From positions 4,898,001 through 4,962,000 of the forward strand of contig CAVXHV010000005.1 in assembly GCA_963761445.1 (NCBI GenBank): 64,000 nucleotides of DNA, given 5' to 3'. The translations under genes and the position numbers were made by a program. The stretch comes from CAVXHV01 sp963761445 (GTDB taxonomy: Bacteria > Planctomycetota > Planctomycetia > Isosphaerales > Isosphaeraceae). Shown here piece after piece: positions 10,504 through 21,355 of the stretch. The notes beneath the pieces were generated by a model. The model searched no databases, had not been told where the DNA came from, and saw only the letters and a list, made by a program, of their open reading frames with translations. The stretch's first letter is position 1. Each line of letters starts with the position of its first letter.

Positions 10504-10689
10504 GGGCCATCGATCCGGTGGGGGACGTCGAAGGCGAGCCGAAGGCGGGTGTGAGGAATGCTTAACCGATGTTTATCATACCACGGCCGGCGTTCTCGCG
10601 GAACCCGGTGTTGAAAGAATGTAAAACAATTCCCAAAGTTGTATTCTGTCGTTGAGGGCGCGATCGGTCTTGTCTTTGAAGAGGCAAAG

Positions 10690-13198
10690 ATGCACCACGT
10701 TTGCGCGAGAGCACACTCGTTCGAGACCGCAATCGCGCTGGCCTTTCTCTCGTGGTCGTGCTCGGGCGTCGTCCAGGCGCAGCGCATCGAACCGATCGCC
10801 GTCGAGGGCCAGCCGCTCGCGGCCAACGTCGAGCGCCTCGTGCGCGCACTCGATTCGATCGGTTCTCCGCTGCCTGTAGAGGCCGCCGCCTCGCTGGCTC
10901 GCGCCGGCGCCGCACGTGACTCAAAATCGCTTCAGGAGATTCTGGACCGTCACGTGCTCTTCGTCGTCACGATCAATCCCGAAGAACGAGTCAAGGTCGG
11001 GCGCGGGCCTTCACCGGCGGTCTTGCAACAGGCCGGTTACACGGGTGTCGTCGTCAAGATCATCAACCAGGCCGCGACCACCAAACCCATTCGAGTCACC
11101 AGCCCGCAATCCGGCCCGATCACCGCGGGTGCAACGGATCTGAGCATGGCGCGTCAGGATCAGAGGCATTTGAACGACGGCGAGGTCCGAGGCGGAGCGC
11201 CCGGCCGCTTCCTCCAGGTCGAGATGATGACGGCCGAGCCGATGACCACGAGCTTGAGTGGGCTGGCGGTCGAATACGCCCTGGCGTTGCTCTACAGCAG
11301 CGAGTCGGGCAAACGCGAAGCCACGATCGGCTTCGACGTCGGCCAGGGGACGCAGGACCTCGGCTTTCGCGGCGAATCGCCGGTCCTCTTCGACGTGCGC
11401 CCTGCGTTCCCCGTCCGGCTCCGAATTCGCGACCACGACGGCATGCCCACGGTGGCGCACCTCACGTTCTCCGATCGGTCGGGCCGAATTCACCCGCCCC
11501 AGCCCAAGCGCACTGCCCCGGACCTCTTCTTCCAGCGCCAGATCTACCGCGCCGACGGCGGAATCGTGCTCCTTCCTCCGGGCCGAATCCGCCTGACATA
11601 CGGCCGCGGTCCCGAATACCGTCAGAAGACCCGCGAGCTGACAATTCCCGACCGCGGCGAGCTCACCATCGAGCTGCAACTGGAGCGGTGGGTCGACCCG
11701 TCGCGCCACGGTTTCTACTCCGGCGATCACCACATCCACGCCGCCGGTTGTGCGCACTACACCGATCCCACGCAGGGCGTCGAGCCCAAGGACATGTTCG
11801 TCCAGGTAAAAGGCGAGGGCTTGAACGTCGGCTGCGTGTTGACGTGGGGCCCTTGCTACGACTCTCAGCGCCGCTTCTTCGAGCCCCGGCCCGACGGCCT
11901 GAGCGAGCCTTTCACCTTGATCAAGTATGACGTCGAAGTGAGCGGCTTCGGTTCTCAAGCACTCGGCCACGTCTGCCTGCTCAATCTCCGCGACCAGACC
12001 TACCCCGGCTCTGACGGAACCGCGACGAAGGGCTGGCCAAGCTGGACCACTCCGGTCTTGCGCTGGGCGAAAACGCAGGGCGCCGTCACGGGGTACGCAC
12101 ACTCCGGCTCGGGCCTCGAGATCCATCCGGAAAACGCCACCAAGCGATTGCTCGAATCACTCGATCGAAACTCGGACGGATCGCTCTCTCCATCCGAGGC
12201 CGCGCCCGGCCTGCTTCCGACCGATTTCACCCTGGCCGACTCGGATCACGACGGCTCCATCACGCCGCGCCGAGCTCGAAGCGGCCCATGAGCGCGCAGC
12301 CGGAATGCTGCCCAATCTCGCCATCCCGGAGATGAACGGCGTCGGCGCGATGGAGATCGTTGTCTCCGTGCCGGAGGGCGTGTGCGACTTCATCAGTGCC
12401 ATGGATACGCCTCGCATCGCCGAATGGAACATGTGGTACCACCTGCTGAATTGTGGTTTCCCGCTCAAGGTAAGCGGCGAAACCGACTTTCCGTGCATGA
12501 GCGGCCAAAGGGTCGGCCAGGGGCGAGTCTACGTCCGCCTGGGCGACATCAAGGCTGTCGACTTCGACGCCTGGTGTGCGGGCCTGGCAGCCGGCCGGTC
12601 TTATGTTTCCGACGGCTTCGCCCACGCTCTCGAATTCACCGTGGGCGGCAAGCTTCCCGGCGACCGCCTCGAGCTCGAGAAACCGGCGACGGTCGACGTC
12701 CGCGCTCAGGTGGCGTTCGCAGCGCAGACGCCGCTGGCTGTGGCATATGGCAGCGTCATCCCGGCTGCCGGTCGCAAGCTCTCCGGCGACACGGTCGACC
12801 TGCACGAGCCCAGACGCGAAGGCCACTTCACCCGCGAAGGCGAGCCTCGACCCGTCGAGCTGCTGGTCAACGGCCGTGTGGTGGCCAGAAGCGAAGTCCC
12901 CGCAGACGGCAAGCCGCACGAGATGCGTTTCGCAGTCTCAATCGACCGCAGTAGCTGGGTGGCCCTGCGACATTTTCCGGAGTTGCACACGAACCCCGTC
13001 GAGGTACGGGTGGCCCGTCGGCCGATCCGCGCCTCGATGCGCAGTGCATTGTGGTGCGCGGCAGTCGTCGAGCAGCTCTGGAGCAGCCGCGGTCGCGCCA
13101 TTCTGCCCGCCGAACGCGACGAAGCCCGCAAGGCGTTCGATCGCGCCATCGGACGCTATCGCCAGATCGCAGCCGAGGCTGCGGACGACCGAGCTTGA
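10690..13198 (+). CDS. Secreted CehA/McbA-like metallohydrolase with EF-hand pair, one frameshift
   Basis: I choose ATG 10690 because it opens a signal peptide (HSFETAIALAFLSWSCSGVVQA); an in-frame TTG upstream at 10639 adds only unconserved residues. The middle carries YSGDHHIHAAGC, the PHP/amidohydrolase-like metal motif D-H-x-H of CehA/McbA enzymes, and later TGYAHSGSG. Two calcium loops follow, DRNSDGSLSPSE and DSDHDGSITP, and the frame is lost inside the second near 12268 (ccgcgccg run). Frame 3 continues ELEAAHERAAGML to NLAIPEMNGVGAMEIVVSV and a beta-rich C-terminus. Corrected length is about 835 aa. Known members hydrolyse esters or phosphate-like bonds; the substrate here is unknown. 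Confidence 0.82.
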
Positions 13199-13347
13199 GG
13201 AACAGGCCGGAAGCAACTCCCCGATTTCGGTATCAACCCTACCACGAAGGAAAGCCCTCGTTCCGACGCTCCGCGTCGGGACGGCATTCTGTGCCGCTCC
13301 GCGGCGCGCTTGACGTAAAGCGGCGGGAGTTGTTTCCGACCCGTTCC
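13199..13347. repeat. MITE-like element: 23-bp terminal inverted repeats enclosing two hairpins
   Basis: The arms at 13199-13221 and 13325-13347 are inverted copies matching at 20 of 23 positions. Between them are two stem-loops with the same tcc loop: an 11-bp stem at 13259-13283 (one G:T pair) and a 7-bp stem at 13291-13307 (one G:T pair). The element fills the gap between convergent genes and begins right at the upstream stop codon. It may act as a bidirectional terminator as well as a small mobile or REP-like repeat. No encoded protein is visible. Confidence 0.6.
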
Positions 13348-13391
13348 TGAGTCGCGCGGATTGGGCTTTCCTCCATTCGCACAGCACTCCA

Positions 13392-14723
13392 TCATCTCCC
13401 GACCGAGACGTCCGCAAAGGGCACGCTCGCACGTTTAGGGCCGCGCATCTCGCCCGTGGGCACCCCTCGTTTCTTCGCGAGCGGATCAATATACCACCGG
13501 TAGTCGGCATCGTCCGAGCCGAAAGCGAATCGCTGATTCTCCTCCCACCAGGAAGCCCAAGCACTCGCGTCACCGCCGCCAGGGCCAATCGGAACATACC
13601 GCTCCAGCAGCCGACCGTGCGCGCCCACGAGAGCACGGTCTTCGGACCGCAAATCAGCGAGCACCTTCGCGAAGAACTCCGGACCATCAAAGCTCACGCC
13701 TGCTGCCGCGAGGTCTTCGTCGATTTCCAGAACCTGGTCCCGATTGGGGTGTAAAAACCGGCCGTTCTCGTCCGCCCATTGCGCCATCGCGGCGCGGTCC
13801 GGTCGTTTCGATAGCACGCTCCAGGTTTCCGGCGCGAGCAGACTCTTGCAAAGATCCACGCTGTATCCAGGGTTCCGAAGCCAGCGCGCCAGAGTCCGGC
13901 GATTCCGCGCGGCTGGCCCTGCAAAGACCGACGGATTGATCGCGATCGGGCGGTCTTCCGTGAAGTGACTGATATACGCAATGGAATTGAGCAACAGTTG
14001 CTTGCCGACCTCATTCATCTCGTCCGGCGATTGTTCAAAGCCGAAGTGCAGCAAGTTCCCCTGTCGCCAGAGACCGGCGGACGTAGGTGTCTGATGATTG
14101 ACTCCGCCACAGAGGAATTCGACATCCGGATAGACATCGAAATCTCTCGCGTGCGTGCACCAGCCTGCGCGCCAGCGTTGCGTGATGTCGGAAACAAGCG
14201 GCAGCACCTTGATCTCGGGCTGTTCGATCTCATCCTTGAAATCATCGGGCGTTGGAATCGAGATCATCTTGTTGCGATCGATCTTGAACGGCGTGTCGAA
14301 AATACGATGCTGGCGCAGGTCGTATGCCACGGGGTCCATGCACGTACACCCCGAGCCCCCCTTGAGTTTCCATGCGACAGCCAGGTTGAGCCCCGCGCTT
14401 CCCAGTAGCACGGTCGGTTTCTCCCACTCGTCGCGCCGGCCCAGCGGCGACTTGAGCTTCCGCATCTCGCGGGTTTCTTCCCGCTGCGGCCAGTCGAGCA
14501 AGACGACGTCGAAGGCAGCCGCGTCGCGCGGCTGGAAGTCCCGGCGGCTCCTGGCCTCGATCCGGGCGACTTTCCCGCTCAGAAAATTCACATAGGCCGA
14601 TGCACGCTCCGACCCGAGGTAAAGCACCTTGAGGTCGCGCAGCTCCTCTGCGCGGACCGCTGCCGGTACGGCCGCGATTAATCCCAGCAACAGACCTGCC
14701 GACAGCACTCGGAAGTTGCACAT
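13392..14723 (-). CDS. Secreted hypothetical protein, 443 aa
   Basis: The N-terminus MCNFRVLSAGLLLGLIAAVPAAVRAEE is a clear Sec signal peptide ending AVRA. The next segment (LKVLYLGSERASAYVNFLSG, then FDVVLLDWPQ) looks like the Rossmann-type start of ThuA or glutamine-amidotransferase-like folds found in planctomycete secreted proteins. Further on are GWCTHARDFDVYPDVEFLCGG and GNLLHFGFEQSPDEMNEVG, also reminiscent of that fold. No catalytic triad is obvious. It lies six bases upstream of the sulfatase-tail stop region in the convergent arrangement and shares the strand with the sulfatase and Wzz genes, so a common transcript 17.7 to 13.4 kb is possible. Function unknown. Confidence 0.75.
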   Translation of the reverse strand: MCNFRVLSAGLLLGLIAAVPAAVRAEELRDLKVLYLGSERASAYVNFLSGKVARIEARSRRDFQPRDAAAFDVVLLDWPQREETREMRKLKSPLGRRDEWEKPTVLLGSAGLNLAVAWKLKGGSGCTCMDPVAYDLRQHRIFDTPFKIDRNKMISIPTPDDFKDEIEQPEIKVLPLVSDITQRWRAGWCTHARDFDVYPDVEFLCGGVNHQTPTSAGLWRQGNLLHFGFEQSPDEMNEVGKQLLLNSIAYISHFTEDRPIAINPSVFAGPAARNRRTLARWLRNPGYSVDLCKSLLAPETWSVLSKRPDRAAMAQWADENGRFLHPNRDQVLEIDEDLAAAGVSFDGPEFFAKVLADLRSEDRALVGAHGRLLERYVPIGPGGGDASAWASWWEENQRFAFGSDDADYRWYIDPLAKKRGVPTGEMRGPKRASVPFADVSVGR

Positions 14724-14729
14724 CGCAAG

Positions 14730-16589
14730 TTACCTCCCTGAGGGTTGGATCATGAGAGGCGCGGATAATCTCAACTTTCCCTTGGGCCAGCAGAGTTCAT
14801 CCGTGCATACCTGGTATTGAAGCTCACCCGTCACTTTAAGCGTTTTTGGCGCCGAGCTCGAGGCGACTCGGATTAAACGCCGCAGCACGACGGAATCACG
14901 ATAGACCAATGTCGTTCCGCGCCCTTTTTCCGGTGTCGGAAACTGCCAGTCTCCGACGGGCTCGACACCTTCTGGCAGTCTCACGCTGATTGCAAGGGAA
15001 ACAAACGGTAACTTGCCATCGTCCTTGGCGTGAACGAAATGCGCGCCGGCAATGCGGATCTGGACGACCGCCTCAACGGTTTCACCGGCCGGCGCACGTT
15101 CCGGCCGGATCGTCAGCACCGCGGTGACCGGCTCGCTAGGCGACGGATCGGGCACGGCGATCTCTCCAACGTTCGTCGCGAGCGAGCTCACGAACTGATC
15201 GGCTCGTGCCTTGAGTTGCGCCACGACATCGAGGTGCTCGGCGGCGACGTCGTGCTGTTCCCACGGGTCGTGCTCCAGGTCAAACAAACTCATCGCGCGC
15301 GGCAAGTCGCCCGTGCGCACGCCGGGATAGTCGCCCGGCTGATATTGCTCGAACGGCGCCAGGATTGTCACGCCGTCCGGCCCGCGCGCATCGACCCAGC
15401 GCGTGCTCGACGCCGGCGCGCGAGTATCCGCAGGCGCGAGCAAATGGAGCTTCCACCTCCTATCGCGCACCGTAGCCAGCCGCGGGCCTTGCTGACCGAA
15501 GACGACGTCGTGGACTTCACGAACTGTCCCCGATAGCAGCGGAAGCAAGTCCTTGCCGTCAATCACCCGATCCTGGGGCGGTCTGATCTCCGCGGCAGCC
15601 AGGGCCGTAGCGAAGAGATCTACCGTCACGGCGGGCGCACCGCAGACATTTCCCGCGGGAATCCGCCCCGGCCATCGTGCGATGCACGGCACGCGGTAGC
15701 CGCCCTCCCACGTGGTGCTTTTCATCCCGCGCAGGCCGCCGGCACTGCCGCCGTACCACGGGCCGTTGTCGCTGGTGAAGAGCACGAGTGTCCGGCGGTC
15801 GAGGTCCAGCTCCTTCAGCTTGGCAAGTACCTGGCCGACGCTCCAGTCCAGCTCGGCCAGCACGTCGCCGTAAAGCCCCGCGCCGCTCTTCTTGTAAAAG
15901 TCTTCCGAGCAAGCGAGCGGTTTGTGGGGCATCGCGTGCGCGAAATAAAGGAAGAAGGGCGAGCTCCGGTGGCCCTCGATGAACCGCAGCGCGCGTTCGG
16001 TGTAACGCCGGGTCAGCGTCGCTTGTACAAGCGGGTATTCAACCGGTTTATCACCGTCGATCAACCGCACCGGCCGCATGTCGTTGCTGTAAAGAATGCC
16101 CAGATATTCATCAAATCCGCGATGGGTCGGAAGCTGCTCCGGCGCCGAGTGCCCGAGATGCCATTTCCCGATCATCGCGGTCGCATAGCCCGCCCCTTTG
16201 AAGATCTGGGCCAGCGTGATCTCACCTTGGGGAAGCGCCACCACGTCGGCCTTGGGCCCTTCGTCGGGCGCCGGGTTGGTGGAAAGACCACACCGCAGCG
16301 GGTACCGGCCGGTCAGGAGTGCCGCTCGTGTGGGGGCGCAGAACGGCATCGGCGTGTTGAATTGCGTGAGCCACACCCCTTGAGCGGCCATCCGGTCGAT
16401 ATGGGGCGTCTTGAAGCGCGGATGCCCATAACAGCCGAGCTCTCCGTAGCCGAGGTCATCGGCGAGAATCACGATGATATTCGGCTTGGCCGTCTGGTCA
16501 GCGCGAGCGGCCCCGGCCGGGGCAAGGAACAGTGAGACCCCGGCCAGCAATAAGACATGAGCCATCCCAAGCGGTGCGGATGCGAACAC
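14730..16589 (-). CDS. Secreted sulfatase with DsbD-alpha-like C-terminal extension
   Basis: A signal peptide (about 1-30, ending AARA) precedes a type I sulfatase. Metal residues lie in ILADDLGYGE (Asp44/45), and the formylglycine site is CAPTR with Cys84, requiring cytoplasmic maturation by an FGE. KWHLGH, SDNGPWYGGSAGG and WEGGYRVPCIARWPG fit arylsulfatase family members. The sulfatase core ends near residue 480. The remaining about 140 residues form a beta-rich domain with YQVCTDELCWPKG, resembling the CX5C strand of the DsbD N-terminal domain. This fusion is unusual. The start could also be Met9 (16565). It lies three bases after the Wzz-type gene, so the two are probably cotranscribed; sulfated polysaccharide turnover is a reasonable inference. 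Confidence 0.9.
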   Translation of the reverse strand: MFASAPLGMAHVLLLAGVSLFLAPAGAARADQTAKPNIIVILADDLGYGELGCYGHPRFKTPHIDRMAAQGVWLTQFNTPMPFCAPTRAALLTGRYPLRCGLSTNPAPDEGPKADVVALPQGEITLAQIFKGAGYATAMIGKWHLGHSAPEQLPTHRGFDEYLGILYSNDMRPVRLIDGDKPVEYPLVQATLTRRYTERALRFIEGHRSSPFFLYFAHAMPHKPLACSEDFYKKSGAGLYGDVLAELDWSVGQVLAKLKELDLDRRTLVLFTSDNGPWYGGSAGGLRGMKSTTWEGGYRVPCIARWPGRIPAGNVCGAPAVTVDLFATALAAAEIRPPQDRVIDGKDLLPLLSGTVREVHDVVFGQQGPRLATVRDRRWKLHLLAPADTRAPASSTRWVDARGPDGVTILAPFEQYQPGDYPGVRTGDLPRAMSLFDLEHDPWEQHDVAAEHLDVVAQLKARADQFVSSLATNVGEIAVPDPSPSEPVTAVLTIRPERAPAGETVEAVVQIRIAGAHFVHAKDDGKLPFVSLAISVRLPEGVEPVGDWQFPTPEKGRGTTLVYRDSVVLRRLIRVASSSAPKTLKVTGELQYQVCTDELCWPKGKLRLSAPLMIQPSGR

Positions 16590-16592
16590 GGC

Positions 16593-17751
16593 TCATTCCC
16601 CGGCCCAGGCGCGCGAACCTCTGACCGGCAACAGCAAGGCCAGGCTCATGAGGGCCAGCAACACCACGATCGGCGCGGCCGCCATGTACGCCATTCTCGT
16701 GTTGTTTACTGGCGTTCGTGGCGGCGCGGCTTCGTCGACCAGGCTCACGCGATAGGCCCCGGCTTCGAACTCAAGCTGCTTGAGGTGATTGTTGACCTGA
16801 TTCTCTCGCTGGAGCAGGATGTCGAGCTGGCGATTCACGAATGCGGCATCGAAGGAATCGTTGTTCTCAACTTTCTTCTGTTCGACTTTGAGGCCGTCGA
16901 AGTATTTGGCCAGGTATTCTTTCCGCTTCGAGATCGCTGCGACGTTGATCCGAAAATCGCTCAGGATTTGCCGCATGCGCGGATCGTTCGCGGCTCCCGC
17001 GGCGGCTTCCGTCGCTTCGAGCGTCGATTGTGCCTTGATCAGCTCAAGTTGAGTTTCGAGCATTTCCTGCGCGATCCGCTCGGATTGTCCTTCCGTCAAC
17101 ACGCCGATTGCATGGTATCCAGGATGAAGGTCAACAGTGCCGCGCTGCGCAGATCTTTCTGAGCTCCGCTCGCTTCTCGTTGATCTGTGTCCTGTACTTC
17201 TCAAGCTGATCGGCAAGGCTCTTCCGAAGAGTCGAGTTGCCGCTCCGCTGATGTTCGCCGTTATACTGAATATAAGAGCCGACGACGGCGTTCAGAATCG
17301 TCGCCGCCTGGTTTCCATCCGGCAGCTCCAGGGCAACGCGAATCAGATAGCTATCCGGCACAATCGCCACCGTCATTCTGCCCCTGAGCTCGGCCCGTCG
17401 ATCATCCGAGCCAGTGATCGTGCTCAAGTTGATGACTTCGGGGCTTACGATGGCCGGAGCGAGGACGCGGTCGCTGGTGATCAGGCCAACCTGGGTTTGC
17501 ATGTACGGCAAAACGTTCTTGGGATCGATCTGTTCCGGCTTGGCTGCCTCAAAGAGATTGAGCGAAGCCGGCGTGACCCTCAGCAAGCTGAATGCCTCGA
17601 ACCGAGGTTTCTCGAGCAGATAAATCGCATAAACGATCGGCACCGTGATGAGCAACCAAAGAAGCAACACCGACCGCCAGCGGCGCGTGATCCGGCTGAA
17701 GATACCCTGCGACGGCCGCGGATTCGGGTCGGGCTTGCTAGTCGTGCTCAT
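16593..17751 (-). CDS. Wzz/GumC-type polysaccharide chain-length determinant protein, one frameshift
   Basis: The first part (ATG 17751) has a cytoplasmic N-terminus, helix VLLLWLLITVPIVYAIYLL, and a Wzz-type region that includes VLPYMQTQVGLITSDRVLAP. The frame breaks near 17145 in a gcgcagcgcgg run. The second frame continues TVDLHPGYHAIGVL, a long coiled-coil region and the closing membrane helix APIVVLLALMSLALLLPV. Joined, it is about 385 aa with the two-helix topology of polysaccharide co-polymerases. No tyrosine-kinase Walker domain is attached, so it is the transport/length-control half only. It is divergent from the kinase at 17971. Its role in exporting or sizing a surface polysaccharide is inferred from topology. 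Confidence 0.8.
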
Positions 17752-17852
17752 GATCGTTCCTCGAATCGGTGGGGAACTGCGGCGAATGAGTTTGAATTCC
17801 GATCATACCTGACCGATCGTGCAAAGGGGATAGACGGGTGATCTGACGGTGC

Positions 17853-17880
17853 TGTTTACCCTGATCGTTCATGCTATGAT
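17853..17880 (+). promoter_or_regulatory. Candidate extended -10 promoter for the kinase-TPR gene
   Basis: An extended -10 element TGCTATGAT ends at 17880, with a weak -35-like TGTTTA at 17853-17858 and a 16-base spacer. It faces the kinase gene starting at 17971, 90 bases downstream, in the 219-base gap between divergent genes. The -10 is good, the -35 poor; planctomycete promoter rules are not certain. Confidence 0.35.
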
Positions 17881-17970
17881 GCGGCGGTTCACACTCGTCG
17901 CCCGCGTGAAATGCCCGAGCTCCTGGGGCCAGTGCCCACGGCCCAGACTGACGCCAAGGAGACGTCTCCG

Positions 17971-20900
17971 ATGCCCCCCGTCGACGCCGATCGCAATCTG
18001 CTCTTCGGCCTGCTGGCGCTTCAGAACAATTTCATCGACCGTGACGCGCTGCTCGACGCCTTCAGTCGCTGGATGCACGATCGCGAGAACCCGCTCGGTC
18101 AGGTCCTCCGCGACCGCGGTGCCCTGAGTCCCGACGAGCACGAGCTGCTCGCGGCCCTGGTCGCCAAGCATCTGGAGAAGTTCGGCGACGACCCCCGCAA
18201 ATCGCTCGAGCACCTGAGCTCGATCGGCTCGGTGCGTGACGATCTCTCCCGGGTCGCCGATGCCGAGATCCAGGGTAGCCTCGCGCTGGTCTCTGCGGCG
18301 CACCCGAATGATGATCCGTTTCAAACAATCGGCCAGGCGAGCCTGGGCGAGTCGAGTTCGAGCGGCAACCGATTTCGCATCCTGCGTGCTCACGCCAAGG
18401 GCGGGCTGGGTCAGGTTTCGGTCGCACTCGACCAGGAGCTGGACCGCCCCGTGGCGCTCAAGGAGATCCAGGAGACCCACGCCGATGAGCCCCACAGCCG
18501 CGCTCGGTTTGTGCAGGAGGCGGAGATCACCGGCAAGCTGGAACATCCCGGCATCATCCCGGTGTACGGCCTGGGCCACGACGCGAGCGGCCGGCCGTTC
18601 TACGCAATGCGGTTCATCCACGGCGACAGCCTGAAAGAAGCGATCGCAGCGTTTCATGGCGATGTGGGTTTGAAGGAAGATCTCGCCGCTCGAGTCTCGA
18701 AGCTGCGCGAGCTGATGCGCCGGTTCACGGACGTGTGCAACGCCGTGGCCTATGCGCACAGCCGGGGCGTGTTGCACCGGGATTTGAAGCCCGGGAACAT
18801 CATGCTGGGCCCCTACGGTGAGACGCTGGTGGTCGACTGGGGGCTGGCGAAATCGGTGGCGGATGTGTCGTCGAGTCAGCGGGTCCCGGGCGAAGGCTCG
18901 TCGCTCATGGAAGGCCGGATCCGGCTGTCGGGCCAGAGTGGCTCGCGAGCGGATACAATGGCAGGCACACCGATCGGGACGCCGGCCTATGCCAGTCCCG
19001 AGCAGGTGACGGGAGCGCTCGACCGACTGGGCCCAGCCACGGACATCTACGGGCTCGGCGCCACATTGTACGCCCTGTTGACCGGCCGCGCGCCGATCGA
19101 GTCGAACGACCTCGGCGAGGTGATTCGTAAAGTCGAGCGCGGTGAAATCCTTGCTCCGCGATCGATCGACGCGGCAATCCCAAAGCCCCTGGAAGCGATC
19201 TGCCGGAAGGCGATGGCGGTTAAACCGGACGATCGCTATGCATCGGCGCACGACCTCGCGAGTGACGTGACCAGGTGGCTGGACGATCAGCCGGTGTGTG
19301 CCTATCGCGAGCCGGTTTCGGTGCGTGCGGGACGATGGATGAGGCGGCACCGGACGCTGGTGGCCGGCGCTGCGGTCGCTGGGTTTGTGGGGTTAATCGG
19401 GCTGGGCGCCGTCGCGGCTGTACAAATACAGGCGAACCGCGACCTGAAGCTGGCAAACCGACGAACCACCAACGCGCTGGACGCGGAAACGCACGCCAAG
19501 ATGAAGATGCAGGAGGCCCTGGCGCAGTCGAACGAGGCCCGCAAACGGGCCCAGTCTGTACTCAGCTTCCTCAAGGATGACGTGCTGGCAGCCGCGCGAC
19601 CCGAAGGCCAAGCAAAGGGACTGGGCGTGGACGTGACGGTTCGCAAGGCGATCGACGCCGCCGAACCCAAGATTAGCGAAAAATTCAAGGATCAGCCGCT
19701 CGTCGAGGCGGAGGTCCGCGATACTCTGGCGCAAACGTATTACTACCTGCGCGAGACTTCGCTCGCGGTCCGGCAGTGGGAGCGAGCTCTCGACCTGAAC
19801 CAAGCGAACCTCGGCCCCGACGATGCCCAAACGCTCGCTAATCGCAACAACCTCGCCGAGGCCTACAATGCCGCCGGCCGAACAGACCGCTCAATCGAAT
19901 TGCACGAGGCGATTCTGAAGCAACGAGAGTCGAAGCTCGGCCCAGGTCACCGCGAAACGCTCATTACCCGCAACAACTTGGCCACCGCCTACCAATCCGC
20001 CGGTCGCCCGTTCGACGCCATTGCGGTGCATGAAGGAACTCTCAAGGTGTGCGAGTCCCAGCTCGGCCCCGATGCAGCCGAAACGATCAGCGTCCGCAGC
20101 AACCTCGCTGCGGCTTCCGACGCTGCCGGCCGGCATGCTGACGCAGCCAAGCTGTTCGAGGAGAGCATCAAACAATTTGAGTCGAAGCTCGGCCCAGACC
20201 ACCCCGACACGCTTGTGATTCGCAACAACCTGGCCGCGTCGTACCAGAGTGCCGGCCGCACCGACGACGCCATCAAGGTGCTCGATCTGACCGTCAAGCT
20301 TCAGAGTTCGAAGCTCGGCGTCGACCATCCCGACACCCTGATCAGCCAAAACAACCTTGCTGCAGCCTACCGGTCTGCCGGCCGCCTCGACGAAGTTGTC
20401 AAGATGCAGGAGGCCAACGTCAAGCTCGCTCGAGTCAAAGCTCGGCGCCGACCACCCGTACACGCTCACCAGCCGAAACAATCTCGCCCTCGCATACCAG
20501 CAAACCGGCCGCAAGACCGAGGCGATGAGAATATACGAGGCGACACTCAAGCAACAGCAGTCGAAACTCGGCGTCGACCATCCGGACACCTTGATCACCG
20601 CCGTGGGTCTGGCCGCAGCTTACCGTACCGCCGGCCGGCTTGACGAGGCTGTCGCGTTGTTCGAGCAAGCTTATCAGAGCTTCCGAGCAAAGATGGGCCC
20701 AGACCACCCTCATACGGTCGCCACAGAGCAGTTTCTTGCCGAGGCCTACTCGGCGGCGGGCAAGTCCAGCAAAGCAGAGCCGTTGCTTCGCAACTTCCTC
20801 GACCGGCGTCGCAAGCAGTTCGGCTCGGCGGACCCTCGCACTGCCGGTGCAATGGCTGTTCTCGGAGCGCATCTGGTCGAGCAACGGAAATGGCCGGAAG

Positions 20901-21340
20901 CCGACACGCTTTTGCGCGAGTGCCTGGCGATCCGCGAAATAGCCCAGCCCGACGACTGGAGCACCTTCAACACCCGCTCCATGCTCGGCGCCAGCTCACT
21001 CGGCCAGAAGAAGTTTGCCGAGGCCGAGCCGCTGCTCCTCGCCGGCTACCAAGGCATGAAGGCCCGCGAGGCCAGGATTCCCGCCGCAGGGAAGGTCCGC
21101 CTGGCCGAAGCCGGCGAGCGGATTGTCCGCCTCTATGAAGCCTGGGGCAAGAAAGACAAAGCAGACGAATCGGCGCGCCAAGGTGCCCGGACCTTCAAAG
21201 CCGAGCAAGTAGGGCATGTCGGTCACCAGAGGTCGCACGCATCGCGCCCTGAACCCTTCCCGTCCGCTCGATCGCTTGCAATACTGGGAAGTCCGCGGGC
21301 GGCGATCCGATGCTGGCCCGAGTCACCCGTTCCCAACTGA
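17971..21340 (+). CDS. Ser/Thr protein kinase with kinesin-light-chain-type TPRs, one frameshift
   Basis: ATG 17971 is preceded by AAGGAGAC, a good ribosome site nine bases upstream. The first about 100 residues are the domain (DRNLLFGLLALQNNFIDRDA) shared with three other kinases here. The kinase has AKGGLGQVSVAL, VALKEIQ, HRDLKPGN, DWG in place of DFG, and GTPIGTPAYASPEQ. A membrane helix (VAGAAVAGFVGLIGLGAVAA) separates it from extracellular TPRs of about 42 residues with the pattern KLGPDHPDTL..RNNLA. The frame breaks near 20430, inside a TPR, and resumes as LESKLGADHPYTL; an extra base explains it. Corrected length is about 1120 aa. It probably senses a ligand with the TPRs and phosphorylates cytoplasmic targets, which are unknown. 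The diaphorase genes follow on the same strand after 15 bases. Confidence 0.88.
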
Positions 21341-21355
21341 ACTCCGGAAAATCCC

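Noticed and set aside
13259..13307. CRISPR-like repeat
   Set aside because: Only two unequal hairpins within one inverted-repeat element; no regular spacers and no cas genes in the window.
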